Shown: positions 50,680 through 59,533 of the stretch, piece by piece
Numbering within the stretch: the first letter of the stretch is position 1
Layout of the letters: the number at the start of each line of letters is the position of its first letter
Source: Luteipulveratus mongoliensis
Lineage (GTDB): Bacteria; Actinomycetota; Actinomycetes; Actinomycetales; Dermatophilaceae
DNA length: 64,000 bases
Assembly: GCF_001190945.1 (NCBI RefSeq)
Contig: NZ_CP011112.1
Coordinates: forward strand, 1,612,001 to 1,676,000
Direction: 5' to 3'
Translations under genes and position numbers: made by a program
Notes under the pieces: generated by a model
Seen by the model: the letters and a program-made list of their open reading frames with translations, nothing else
What the model was told of the DNA's origin: nothing
Databases searched by the model: none

Positions 50680-51618
50680 ATGAGCGCTCACGGATACGTG
50701 TACGTCAAGGGTGGGGACCCGCACGGACCAGTTGTGGTCGGGGTTGATGGCTCCGGGACCGACAACGCGGCCGTCGCGTGGGCCGCTTCAGCGGCGGCCT
50801 TGCACAAGCTGCCGCTGCACCTCTTGCACTCCAACGAAGTCGCGGCCGTCGGCGCCGTGCAGGACGACCCGACCATCGCCAGCAGCGAGACGCTCGATGC
50901 CCTCCGGGCGCAGGGTTCCGCGCCGCGGGTGGCCGACGAACTCGTCGGGCGGGTTCGTGCCGCGCACCCGGACCTGGAGATCGTGGCGACCGAGACGGCC
51001 GGCGCCGCCTCGGCTGCGCTGCTCGCCCGGGAGGACACCGCCCTGATGCTGGTGGTGGGGTCCGGTCGCAAGGGCGGGCTGGGGGAGCGGGTACTCGGTA
51101 CGACCTCGCTCAACACGGCGATGCACGCCACCTGTCCGGTGGCTGTCGTCAACGCCGGGGTCGATCCCAGTGCGCCGCCGAAGAAGCGCATCGCGGTCGG
51201 CATCGACGGCAGCCGCGACAGCGCAGCAGCCGCGGAGATCGCCTTTGCTGCCGCGGCGGCTCGTGGGAGCACGGTGGTGTGTGTCTCCAGCTGGTACCTC
51301 GAGGTGGTCGACGGGTTCGTTGTCACCGACCGTGACGGTGAGCCCTGGCAGCGGATCGAGAAGCGGCAGCGTGAGCGGGTTGAAGCTGCCACCAAGGTTG
51401 CTCGGGAGGCGCATCCCGATGTCGACGTCGTCGTCGAGGTGGTCAACGGGCCGAGCACCAAGGTGCTGGCTGCTCAGTCAGAGCAGTCGGACGTGCTCGT
51501 GCTCGGCAGCCGCGGGCGAGGCGGATTCACCGGCAAGCTGCTCGGCTCGGTCAGTCAGAAGGTGTTGCAGGCGGCGCGTTGCCCGGTGGTCATCGTCAAG
51601 GCCAACGAGCAAGGCTGA
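50680..51618 (+). CDS. Tandem universal stress protein
   Basis: A 312-residue protein with two Usp domains (residues 18-160 and 168-310). Both have VVVGVDGSG / IAVGIDGSRD starts; the second ends GSRGRGGFTGKLLGSVSQ, an intact ATP-binding loop. Actinobacterial double-domain USPs act in hypoxia and dormancy. Its proximity to kup may be coincidental. Confidence 0.93.
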   Translation: MSAHGYVYVKGGDPHGPVVVGVDGSGTDNAAVAWAASAAALHKLPLHLLHSNEVAAVGAVQDDPTIASSETLDALRAQGSAPRVADELVGRVRAAHPDLEIVATETAGAASAALLAREDTALMLVVGSGRKGGLGERVLGTTSLNTAMHATCPVAVVNAGVDPSAPPKKRIAVGIDGSRDSAAAAEIAFAAAAARGSTVVCVSSWYLEVVDGFVVTDRDGEPWQRIEKRQRERVEAATKVAREAHPDVDVVVEVVNGPSTKVLAAQSEQSDVLVLGSRGRGGFTGKLLGSVSQKVLQAARCPVVIVKANEQG

Positions 51619-51675
51619 CAACAGAATCCGTAGTCGGAGGCGCCACCGCCACCGCCTCGGATACTGTCGAGCGCA

Positions 51676-52458
51676 ATGACTCGCACTGTTCTTGTGACCG
51701 GGGGATCGAGCGGCATCGGCGCCGCGACGGTTCGGGCTTTTGCCAGCCAGGGCGATCAGGTGATCTTCACCTATCGCAGCGGAGCCGACCGCGCACAGGC
51801 CCTCGTCGCCGAAGTGAGCGCAGCCGGTGGTTCTGCCCTGGCGCTGCCGTTCGATCAGGGTGACCTGGACAGTCAGGAGGCGCTGCTCGCGCAGCTGCCG
51901 GCTCCGGTTGACGTACTCATCAACAACGCCGGCTTGGGCTCCAAGACGGTCGACTCGTACGCCGACACGCCCGCCTCCCAGGACCGAGCGCTGTTGCAGG
52001 TCAACGCTGTTGGCGTCCTGTGGCTGACGCAGGCGATCGTGCCGGGCATGGTCGAGCGCGGCTTCGGCAAGGTTGTCTCGGTGGCGAGCGTGGGCGGGGG
52101 AGTGACGCAGTTCCCGAGCTTCCGGCTGGCCGACGGCATGAGCAAGGCGGCGGTGGCGTTCATGGGACGACAGCTCGCGGCCGAGTTCGCCAAGACCCCG
52201 GTCGACGTGTTCACGGTCTGCCCAGGTGCCACGGACACCGCGATGTTCGCGGCGAGCAGCCTTGACGGGCTCGACCCGGCACAGCGCGTCGCCTTCGAGG
52301 CGGGGCTGCCCAAGGGACGTCTCATCGAGCCGGGTGAGATCGCGGAAGTGATCAGATTCCTGTGCAGCGACGCGGCGCGGGTCCTGCACGGCGCCGTGAT
52401 CGACGCGTCTATGGGTCTCGGGGTGCACCCGGGTCTGATCACCGGAGGCACCGCATGA
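51676..52458 (+). CDS. Short-chain dehydrogenase lacking the catalytic Tyr
   Basis: A 260-residue SDR (MTRTVLVTGGSSGIGAATV). The cofactor loop TGGSSGIG, INNAGLG, VNAVGVLW and Ser in VASVGGG are normal, but the catalytic YxxxK is DGMSK: the Tyr is Asp and the Lys is kept. C-terminal CPGATDTAMF is typical. It overlaps the aminotransferase gene by 4 bases (ATGA). Either it uses another acid/base or it is a binding or accessory enzyme. Substrate unknown. Confidence 0.85.
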   Translation: MTRTVLVTGGSSGIGAATVRAFASQGDQVIFTYRSGADRAQALVAEVSAAGGSALALPFDQGDLDSQEALLAQLPAPVDVLINNAGLGSKTVDSYADTPASQDRALLQVNAVGVLWLTQAIVPGMVERGFGKVVSVASVGGGVTQFPSFRLADGMSKAAVAFMGRQLAAEFAKTPVDVFTVCPGATDTAMFAASSLDGLDPAQRVAFEAGLPKGRLIEPGEIAEVIRFLCSDAARVLHGAVIDASMGLGVHPGLITGGTA

Positions 52459-53714
52459 CGGAGGATCTCGTCAGCGCGCTGCCGATGTCGGAGCGTGGCC
52501 GGCGCTTCGTCGGCCAGCCCAGTCATCTGGTCGAGGCTCACTTCACCGCCGTTGCGGATCCCTTTGACCCAGAACGCAATCCAGGTGGCTACGTCAATCT
52601 CGGCACGGCCGAGAACCACCTCGTCTTCGACCTGCTCGAGCCACGTCTGGCGGCCGCGCGGCCGGTCACTGCGGATGACACGCATTACGGCGTGCTGCAC
52701 GGCACACAGGAGTTCCGGGCCACCGTTGCTCGGGTGCTCGGCTCGTCCGTCGCGGTGTCCCTCGACCCCGAGCACCTGATCGCCATGTCGGGCACCTCAG
52801 CCATCCTCGACGCGGTCGCCTACGCGACCTGTGATCTCGGGGACGCGGTCATCGTGCCGGCGCCGTTCTACGGCGGTTTCGAGATCGACTTCTCCGTCCG
52901 CGCGGGCGCCACGATCGTGCCTGCGCAGCTGTCCAGCGACGATGGCTTTGCGCTGTCGCCGGCCGCGGTGGTCGCCGCGATCGAGGCGACCCGAGCCGAG
53001 GGTCGCCGGGTGGGCGCTGTCGCACTCATCTCGCCGCACAACCCGACGGCCCGAGTGCACTCGGCCGACGCGATCGCCGAGCTCGTCCGCGTGACGCGAG
53101 AGCTCGGCGTACACCTGATCGTGGACGAGATCTATGCGATGTCGGCGTTCGGGGAGACTCCGTTCGCGTCCGCCCTCGCGCACGGCGCGGAGCATGTGCA
53201 CGTCGTGTGGGGGTTCGCGAAGGACTTCGCGTTGTCCGGCTTCAAGGTCGGCATCCTGCACACCACCAACGTCGAGCTGCATGCCGCGGTGGCGGCTCAG
53301 GCCTACCTCGCGCCGGTGTCGACCGACGTCCAGCGCACGATCATCGAGCTCCTCGCCGACGACCAGTGGATCAGTGGGTTCCTCGCCGAGAGCCGGCTCC
53401 GGCTGGCCGCCTCGTGCAACCACCTGGAGCGCGGGCTCGGCCGGCTCGGTCTCCCGCCGACCGGTGCCGAGGCGGGTGTCTTCTCGTGGGCGGACCTGCG
53501 CGCTCATCTCCCTGAGCAGACGTGGGAGGCAGAGGAGGACCTGCGGCGGCGGATCTTCGACGAGGCCAAGATCAACATCGCGCCGGCCTCGGTGTTCCAC
53601 GGTGACGAGCCAGGCTGGTTCCGGATCACGCACGCCTGCGAGCCGGCTCTCATCGATGAGGCGCTGCTCCGGCTGGGCCGGGTTCTTAACTCGTCTGGCG
53701 ACGGAAGTCGTTGA
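52455..53714 (+). CDS. ACC-synthase-like PLP aminotransferase
   Basis: A 419-residue fold-type I PLP enzyme starting MTEDLVSALPMSERG. The N-terminus NLGTAENHLVFDLLEP and HYGVLHGTQEFR resembles 1-aminocyclopropane-1-carboxylate synthases; then SPHNPTARV, VDEIYAMSAF, and the PLP Lys in GFAKDFALSGFKVG, with Arg in FRITHACEP. It could act on S-adenosylmethionine or transaminate an amino acid. It is wedged between the Tyr-less SDR and an acetyltransferase with overlapping ends. Confidence 0.85.
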   Translation: MTEDLVSALPMSERGRRFVGQPSHLVEAHFTAVADPFDPERNPGGYVNLGTAENHLVFDLLEPRLAAARPVTADDTHYGVLHGTQEFRATVARVLGSSVAVSLDPEHLIAMSGTSAILDAVAYATCDLGDAVIVPAPFYGGFEIDFSVRAGATIVPAQLSSDDGFALSPAAVVAAIEATRAEGRRVGAVALISPHNPTARVHSADAIAELVRVTRELGVHLIVDEIYAMSAFGETPFASALAHGAEHVHVVWGFAKDFALSGFKVGILHTTNVELHAAVAAQAYLAPVSTDVQRTIIELLADDQWISGFLAESRLRLAASCNHLERGLGRLGLPPTGAEAGVFSWADLRAHLPEQTWEAEEDLRRRIFDEAKINIAPASVFHGDEPGWFRITHACEPALIDEALLRLGRVLNSSGDGSR

Positions 53715-54185
53715 GTGGCAGAGCGATTCGTACGCCGGGCAGTCGCGGCTGACCGCGACGCGTTCGTCGCCCTTCGGACCACGATGTTCGAGGCGATGAA
53801 CAGCCCTGGTTGGGACGACCCGTCGTGGCAGCAGGCCGCCGGCGAGTGGTTCGACCAGCACTGGAGCTCGCCCGACGTCTGCCTGGCCGTGGTCGAGGTC
53901 GACGGTGAGGTCGTCGCCTCCGCCATGGGGTCGTTGCGCGCGATCGTGCCGTCACCCGGGAGCGACCGCGGGCGACAGCTCTATGTGCACAACGTCGCGA
54001 CGCTGCCGCACGCACGGCGCCGGGGGCACGCGCAGCTCGCGTTCGATGAGGTCATGCGGTGGGCTCGCGAGGACGCGGGTGCCGAGTCCGCCGAGCTCCA
54101 TGCGACGTACGAAGGACAGGGCATGTACGCGCGGGCCGGCTTCAACGTGTCGAAGGCACCGACCATGCGGATGTGGTTCGACTGA
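53715..54185 (+). CDS. GNAT-family N-acetyltransferase
   Basis: A 156-residue protein (GTG start, MAERFVRRAVAADRD) beginning on the base after the aminotransferase stop codon. The acetyl-CoA site is VHNVATLPHARRRGHAQLAF (R/Q-x-x-G-x-A type), and YEGQGMYARAGF gives the C-terminal motif. Likely modifies the amine made or used by the two preceding enzymes, or confers self-protection. Confidence 0.88.
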   Translation: MAERFVRRAVAADRDAFVALRTTMFEAMNSPGWDDPSWQQAAGEWFDQHWSSPDVCLAVVEVDGEVVASAMGSLRAIVPSPGSDRGRQLYVHNVATLPHARRRGHAQLAFDEVMRWAREDAGAESAELHATYEGQGMYARAGFNVSKAPTMRMWFD

Positions 54186-54194
54186 CGCGCCGCG

Positions 54195-55031
54195 TCAGGA
54201 CAACGACTCCTCGACCCGGTCGAGCCACTCGTGGACGAGGGCGCTGAACAGCACTTCCTGCTCGATGTGCACGTTGTGGCCGCCGCGATCAAGGACAGCC
54301 GACGTCAGTCGCGAGAACTGCTCGGTCAGCGACCACTGGTCGACGTAGCCGACAATGGCGTCCTGCCGGCCCGTGACCAGCAGGCTCGGGCGGTCGAACA
54401 CCTGGACCGGCGCATCCTCGAAGGACCCGGTGTAGCGCTTCTCGATGCGTTCGAGGGTGGCCGTGTCGGACAGGTCGATGCCCGGTTGCACCTCCTGCTG
54501 GGTGCGCTCCAGCGTGCGAGCGTCCTTGACGACAGAGACTTCCTCGAAGGCGCTGTCCGGGGCCAGCGTCACGTCTGCGAGCGCAGCGTCATCGCGCGCC
54601 AGGACCTGGTGCTCGGGCAGGATCCGGCGATCGTGCTGAGCGATCGTCGGCGGAGCGACCATGCAGGCGCCCGCGTAGCGCCCCGGGTCGGTGCGGATCA
54701 TCCCCTGGATGAGATAGCCGCCGTACGACTGGCCGGCCAGCAGGAGAGGACCGTCGGGAATCAGGCGGGACGCCGCGATCGTGACGGCCCTGAGTACCGC
54801 GTCGGTGGAGTCGATGTCTGGACCGGCGATGCTGCGGCCATGGCCCGGCAGGTCGAGGTAGACGCGGCGCCAGCCGTCACGAGCGGTGAAGACCGGCTCG
54901 AATCCCCCTGTCATCAAACGGTGGTCGCACGAGAATCCGTGCATCAGCAGGACGGTGCCATGCTGAGGACGAGCATCACCGTGCTCGACGAAATGAACCA
55001 GCGTGCCGCCTGCGTCGACGAAGTCACTCAC
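54195..55031 (-). CDS. Alpha/beta hydrolase
   Basis: A 278-residue protein with a GTG start (VSDFVDAGGTLVHFV). Oxyanion HG (LLMHGFSCD), nucleophile elbow GQSYGG, acid Asp in GRQDAIVGYV and His in GGHNVHIE. Convergent with the GNAT gene. Substrate unknown. Confidence 0.9.
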   Translation of the reverse strand: MSDFVDAGGTLVHFVEHGDARPQHGTVLLMHGFSCDHRLMTGGFEPVFTARDGWRRVYLDLPGHGRSIAGPDIDSTDAVLRAVTIAASRLIPDGPLLLAGQSYGGYLIQGMIRTDPGRYAGACMVAPPTIAQHDRRILPEHQVLARDDAALADVTLAPDSAFEEVSVVKDARTLERTQQEVQPGIDLSDTATLERIEKRYTGSFEDAPVQVFDRPSLLVTGRQDAIVGYVDQWSLTEQFSRLTSAVLDRGGHNVHIEQEVLFSALVHEWLDRVEESLS

Positions 55032-55042
55032 AAGACGCGAGG

Positions 55043-55633
55043 TTAGCCTCCTGCGCCGACGGTGGCGGGATCGCGGCCGAGAAGGGCAAGTGCGCGGTGC
55101 CATCCCGAGCTCGCGGACGGAACCGCGTGGGCGAAGGCCGCACCGGGTCGTTCGCGACCGTCGTCGTCGGGAATCTGCTCAGCGATCGCGAGGACGGCAT
55201 CCGCCAGCGCGGGCGATGGCTCGAAGCGTTCGCCAAGTCCCCATGCCAGGTCCCAGGTATGGACCACGGTATCGAGCAGCTGCGCGCCCAACAGGACATG
55301 GACCGGCAGGGGTTGGGTGGGATGCAGCTCGATCTCGACAAGCGTCCTGTCCAGATCTACGCCGGCGAATGCACTGATCAGGTCAGCGACGGACCCCTGC
55401 CACGCTGTCTGAGTGAAACGCTCTGGTGAATAAGCGGATTCGGGCGCCGCTCCCTGACTGAGGAGGGTGGCGAAGCCACGGTGCTGACCGACCATGTGGG
55501 CGAGGAGTGTTGCCAGGTCCCAGCCGGCGCACGCACTGGCGTTCGTGAGGTCGGCGTCGGTCAGTCGTACGACGTGGGTGGTCGCGGCGGCCAGGGCTTC
55601 TCGGTGCAGGTCTCGCTGGTCCGTGGTAGTCAT
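55043..55633 (-). CDS. TIGR03086 family DinB-like metal-binding protein
   Basis: A 196-residue protein (MTTTDQRDLHREALAA). LLAHMVGQHRGFA and DTVVHTWDLAWGLG supply the histidines of the MDMPI/TIGR03086 group. Divergent from a MarR regulator with a palindrome between, so regulated by it. Confidence 0.88.
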   Translation of the reverse strand: MTTTDQRDLHREALAAATTHVVRLTDADLTNASACAGWDLATLLAHMVGQHRGFATLLSQGAAPESAYSPERFTQTAWQGSVADLISAFAGVDLDRTLVEIELHPTQPLPVHVLLGAQLLDTVVHTWDLAWGLGERFEPSPALADAVLAIAEQIPDDDGRERPGAAFAHAVPSASSGWHRALALLGRDPATVGAGG

Positions 55634-55645
55634 AGATCTAGATAA

Positions 55646-55659
55646 TCACCAAGTGGTGA
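55646..55659. promoter_or_regulatory. MarR operator candidate
   Basis: TCACCA-AG-TGGTGA: perfect 6-bp arms with a 2-bp centre, in an AT-rich stretch between divergent genes. Fits a MarR dimer. Confidence 0.65.
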
Positions 55660-55695
55660 CTATTGCAATGGGTATCGGTCGGTAGCATCTGCGCC

Positions 55696-56124
55696 ATGCC
55701 TGCCGAGCGTCGCGACCTGCTCTCCTCGATCCATCCCATCGCCAAGGCGCTGCGCCGGATCGAGGACGATGCGGCGGAGAGCCACGGTCTGACGATGTGG
55801 CAGTACGCCGTGCTGGCGGTCGTCTGCGCGCGACCGGCGCTGAACCAGAACGAGGTCGCCGGGCTGCTCGACTACAGCCGCAACCGGATCGTGGCCGATC
55901 TGGACCATCTGGAGTCGATGGGATGCCTGGTCAGAACGCCCGGTGCGGACCGGCGGGCGAACGCGTTGACCGCCACGGACGCAGGTGCGGATGTCATGCG
56001 CGCCGTGCAGCGCGAGATCCACAGTGGAGAGGACGAGCTCTTGGCGGGTCTCTCGCCGACAGCGCGCGCGGCATTCGGGCGGGCGGCCGATCAGCTGGCA
56101 GACCACCTGGGGGGCCAGGACTGA
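55696..56124 (+). CDS. MarR-family transcriptional regulator
   Basis: A 142-residue protein starting MPAERRDLLSSIHPIAK. Winged helix (LTMWQYAVLAVVCARPALNQ, NEVAGLLDYSRNRIVADLDH, GADRRANALTATDAG). Divergent from the TIGR03086 gene, with the operator 37 bases upstream. Confidence 0.92.
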   Translation: MPAERRDLLSSIHPIAKALRRIEDDAAESHGLTMWQYAVLAVVCARPALNQNEVAGLLDYSRNRIVADLDHLESMGCLVRTPGADRRANALTATDAGADVMRAVQREIHSGEDELLAGLSPTARAAFGRAADQLADHLGGQD

Positions 56125-56140
56125 CGGCCGAACTGGTGGC

Positions 56141-56812
56141 CTACTCGCGGTCCTGCCAGGTGCAGATGCAGGCCTCGTTGCCCTCGGCGTCCGCGAGGAT
56201 CCAGAACGCCTTGGCGCGCGTGTCGCTGACGAGATGGCCACCGGCTGCAAGGGCATCGGCCAAGCGCTGCTCGGCTACGTCGTGGGGCATCAGGACGTCG
56301 AAATGGATGCGGTTGCGCTGCTCTCGCGGCTCGTCCATCTGCTGGAACCACACTGCTGGACCGACGCCGCGCGGATCGGAGATGGCGCGGATGGTGTCGC
56401 CCTCGACCCACGGCGGCTCGTCCTCGTAGGCCAGCAGGGCCTTCCAGAAGGGCCGGACCGCGTCGATGTCGAGCGCGTCGATCGCCAGCTCGACCACGAG
56501 GGAGGCGCGTGGGTCGGAGACGACGGACGCACCGATGGCCAGCTCGCTCAGCTTGCGCGCCAGGGCGAGGTCTCGCTCGGACACTGCGTGGATCTCGTGG
56601 GTGGTCGTGACGACGTGCACGACGCCGGGGTAGCGCACGTTGATCGCCGGGTGGTGACCCAGCTTGTCGGCGGCGGCCGCGACGCGGGACGCGAAGGCGC
56701 CGGCCTCGGCGTACGACGTGAGACGGAACGTCGCTTCGAGGGTCCCGGCGACGTAGCGCCAGTCATCGAGCCCAAGGGTGGCGAACTCTGGTGCAGGGAC
56801 GCGGGTAGGCAT
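56141..56812 (-). CDS. Pterin-carbinolamine-dehydratase-like domain fused to a glyoxalase (VOC) domain
   Basis: A 223-residue protein starting MPTRVPAPEFATLG. Residues 1-100 are PCD-like (LGHHPAINVRYPGVVHVVTT then THEIHAVSERDLALA, with the HHP...H motif). Residues 115-223 are a VOC/glyoxalase domain (ASLVVELAIDALDIDAVRPF, GPAVWFQQMDEPREQRNRIH, CICTW end). Divergent from the PadR gene. The fusion may hydrolyse or isomerise an unknown cyclic metabolite. Confidence 0.8.
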   Translation of the reverse strand: MPTRVPAPEFATLGLDDWRYVAGTLEATFRLTSYAEAGAFASRVAAAADKLGHHPAINVRYPGVVHVVTTTHEIHAVSERDLALARKLSELAIGASVVSDPRASLVVELAIDALDIDAVRPFWKALLAYEDEPPWVEGDTIRAISDPRGVGPAVWFQQMDEPREQRNRIHFDVLMPHDVAEQRLADALAAGGHLVSDTRAKAFWILADAEGNEACICTWQDRE

Positions 56813-56851
56813 ACCTGCACCGTACGGCCGTTTGCTGACATCGGCCTTGAC

Positions 56852-56869
56852 TATGCAACAAGGTGCATA
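56852..56869. promoter_or_regulatory. PadR operator candidate
   Basis: TATGCA-ACAAGG-TGCATA, perfect 6-bp arms, directly after a TTGACT -35-like hexamer (56847-56852) and 14 bases before the PadR start. PadR proteins bind similar ATGCAT-type sites. Confidence 0.65.
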
Positions 56870-56882
56870 TGAAACTTGGCGC

Positions 56883-57449
56883 ATGTCGTTGGAGCACGCG
56901 ATCCTCGTGTCGCTGGCCGAGCAGTCGGCCAGCGGCTATGACCTGACGCGTCGCTTCGACCTGTCCCTCGGCTTCTTCTGGCGCGCGAGCCACCAGCAGA
57001 TCTACCGGACGCTGGCGCGGATGGAGACCGACGGCACCGTCGCGTCGGAGGTCGAGGCCGGAGGCAGCCGTCCGGACCGCAAGGTCTACGCGCTGACCGA
57101 TCAGGGCCGCCACGAGCTCGAGGCGTGGACGCGCAAGCCGACACCACCCGAGACCGTGCGCAGCGAGTTCGCGGTCAAGGTGCGCGGCATGCAGTACGGC
57201 GACCGCGCGGCTGTCGTGGACGACATCCGGCGACAGCGTGAGCACCACGTCAAACAGCTGGACTACTACGAGCGCAACGCCGCCAAGCACTACCCCGACC
57301 CATCTGCGGTGGCGGAGGCCGACCTGCCGGTCTACCTCGTGCTCCGCGGCGGCATCCGCACCGAGCAGACCTATGTGGCCTGGTGCGACGAGATGCTCGA
57401 TCTGCTTGGACCCCAACCAAATTCAGCACCACCTCAGGAGAAGCCGTGA
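56883..57449 (+). CDS. PadR-family regulator
   Basis: A 188-residue protein starting MSLEHAILVSLAEQSAS. PadR winged helix (GYDLTRRFDLSLGFFWRASH, QQIYRTLARMETDGTV) and the C-terminal VirR-like helices. Overlaps the dienoyl-CoA reductase gene as GTGA, so they form an operon controlled by the palindrome upstream. Confidence 0.93.
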   Translation: MSLEHAILVSLAEQSASGYDLTRRFDLSLGFFWRASHQQIYRTLARMETDGTVASEVEAGGSRPDRKVYALTDQGRHELEAWTRKPTPPETVRSEFAVKVRGMQYGDRAAVVDDIRRQREHHVKQLDYYERNAAKHYPDPSAVAEADLPVYLVLRGGIRTEQTYVAWCDEMLDLLGPQPNSAPPQEKP

Positions 57450-59455
57450 CCTACGACCACCTGCTCTCGCCTCTCCAGGTCGGCCACCTGACGTTGCGCA
57501 ACCGCATCGTTATGGGGTCGATGCACACTGGCCTCGAGGACCGTTCGAAGCACCTCCCGGAGCTGGCCGCTTACTTCGCCGAGCGGGCCAAGGGCGGCAC
57601 CGCGATGCTGATCACCGGTGGCTTCGCACCCAATGTCGAGGGTTGGCTGCTGCCGGCGGGATCGCTGATGCGCACCGGCCGCGCGGCCGACAAGCACAAG
57701 CAGGTGACCGAGGCCGTACACGAGCACGACAGCCGAATCCTGTTGCAGGTGCTGCATGCTGGACGCTACGGATATCACCCGCTGATCCGGTCGGCGTCCT
57801 CGCGCAAGTCGCCGATCACGCCGTTCAAGCCGCGCGCGCTCAGCACCCGCGGCGTGGACAAGACCATCGACGCGTTCGTCCGAGCGGCCACGCTCGCCAA
57901 GCGGGCGGGTTACGACGGCGTCGAGATCATGGGCTCCGAGGGCTACCTGATCAACCAGTTCCTGGCGGCACGTACCAATAACCGCACGGACGTCTGGGGC
58001 GGATCCGCTGAGAAGAGAATGCGATTCCCGGTCGAGATCGTGCGGCGCACGCGCGACGCTGTGGGTGACGACTTCGTCATCGACTACCGCATCTCGCTGG
58101 TCGACCTGGTCGACAAGAGCCAGACCTGGGATGAGGTCGTCCAGCTGGCGCACCAGATCGAGGAGGCCGGCGCATCGATGCTCAACACCGGCATCGGGTG
58201 GCACGAGGCGCGGGTCCCCACGATCGTCACCTCGGTGCCGCGCGCAGCGTTCGCCGACTGGAGCGCGCGGATCAAGGCCGAGGTCGGCATCCCCGTGATG
58301 ACGTCCAACCGGATCAACACGCCTGAGGTCGGCGACGAGATCGTGGCGAGCGGCAAGGCCGATCTGATCTCGATGGCGCGCCCGATGCTGGCTGACCCGG
58401 ACTTCGCCAACAAGGCAGCCGAGGACCGCGCGGACGAGATCAACACCTGCATCGCCTGCAACCAGGCCTGCCTGGATCACACCTTCGCCAACAAGCGGGC
58501 CACCTGCCTGGTCAACCCGCGTGCGGGCCGTGAGAAGGAGCTCGTGCTGCTGCCGGTCCCGAAGGCGCGGGCCAAGCAGGTCGCGGTCGTCGGTGCCGGT
58601 CCGGCCGGCCTGGCCGCCGCGGTGTCGCTGGCCGAACGCGGCCACCAGGTCACCGTCTTCGAGGCGCGCGACGAGATCGGTGGCCAGTTCCAGATGGCCA
58701 TGCGGATCCCCGGCAAGGAAGAGTTCCGCGAGACGTTGCGCTACTACACCCGGCGACTCGAGGTCCTGGGCGTGGATGTACGCCTCTCGACGGTCGCCAG
58801 CCAGGCCGACCTCGCGGCGTACGACGACGTGGTCCTCGCGACCGGGGTCAAGCCCCGACTGCCGAGCATCCCGGGCATCGATCACCCCAAGGTCGTGGCG
58901 TACGACGCCCTGCTGCGTGGCGAGGTCGAGGCCGGCCACCGGGTGGCTGTCATCGGTGCCGGCGGGATCGGTTTCGACGTCAGTGAGTTCCTGCTGCAGG
59001 ACCCGGACGAGAAGTTGCACGACTGGATGGACCGGTGGGGCGTCACGGAGGACCCGGAGGCCGTCGGTGGGCTGACGGAGAAGAAGCCGCACGAACCTCG
59101 GCGCGTGATCTACCTGCTGCAGCGCAAGACATCATCGCTTGGCAAGGGGCTGGGCAAGACCACTGGCTGGGTGCACCGGCAGACGCTCAAGGACAGCAAG
59201 GTCGAGATGATCGGCGGCGTGACCTACGAGCGGATCGACGACGAGGGCCTGCACATCAGCATCAAGAAGGATGAGAAGGCGACGCCGGTCAAGCGGGTGC
59301 TCGAGGTCGACACGATCGTGCTGTGCGCCGGCCAGGAGTCGGTGCGGGACCTCGTGGCTGATGGCGTCCATGTCATCGGCGGCGCGGACGTCGCGGCCGA
59401 GCTCGACGCAAAGCGGGCCATCAAGCAGGCGACCGAGCTGGCGGCCTCCCTGTAG
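57446..59455 (+). CDS. fadH: 2,4-dienoyl-CoA reductase (NADPH-dependent)
   Basis: A 669-residue enzyme with a GTG start (VTYDHLLSPLQVGHLTL). Old-yellow-enzyme barrel with LLQVLHAGRYG and GYDGVEIMGSEGYLINQFL; 4Fe-4S cysteines in CIACNQACLD...ATCLVNP; then a FAD/NADPH module (VAVVGAGPAGLAAAVSLA, VAVIGAGGIGFDVSEFLL). Removes 4-en-2-ene double bonds in unsaturated fatty-acid oxidation. Coupled to the PadR gene. Confidence 0.95.
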   Translation: MTYDHLLSPLQVGHLTLRNRIVMGSMHTGLEDRSKHLPELAAYFAERAKGGTAMLITGGFAPNVEGWLLPAGSLMRTGRAADKHKQVTEAVHEHDSRILLQVLHAGRYGYHPLIRSASSRKSPITPFKPRALSTRGVDKTIDAFVRAATLAKRAGYDGVEIMGSEGYLINQFLAARTNNRTDVWGGSAEKRMRFPVEIVRRTRDAVGDDFVIDYRISLVDLVDKSQTWDEVVQLAHQIEEAGASMLNTGIGWHEARVPTIVTSVPRAAFADWSARIKAEVGIPVMTSNRINTPEVGDEIVASGKADLISMARPMLADPDFANKAAEDRADEINTCIACNQACLDHTFANKRATCLVNPRAGREKELVLLPVPKARAKQVAVVGAGPAGLAAAVSLAERGHQVTVFEARDEIGGQFQMAMRIPGKEEFRETLRYYTRRLEVLGVDVRLSTVASQADLAAYDDVVLATGVKPRLPSIPGIDHPKVVAYDALLRGEVEAGHRVAVIGAGGIGFDVSEFLLQDPDEKLHDWMDRWGVTEDPEAVGGLTEKKPHEPRRVIYLLQRKTSSLGKGLGKTTGWVHRQTLKDSKVEMIGGVTYERIDDEGLHISIKKDEKATPVKRVLEVDTIVLCAGQESVRDLVADGVHVIGGADVAAELDAKRAIKQATELAASL

Positions 59456-59533
59456 CCCGCGGCCTCTCCGCCAGGAGCCGGCCGCCGAGTCACCTGCGAC
59501 GGGCCCTGCCGCAGGTGACTCGAGAGGCGCCGA

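Noticed and set aside
57434..59092. A 550-codon frame antisense to fadH
   Set aside because: Shadow of the real gene; no motif, and composition dominated by R, G, H and V as expected for a GC-rich antisense frame.
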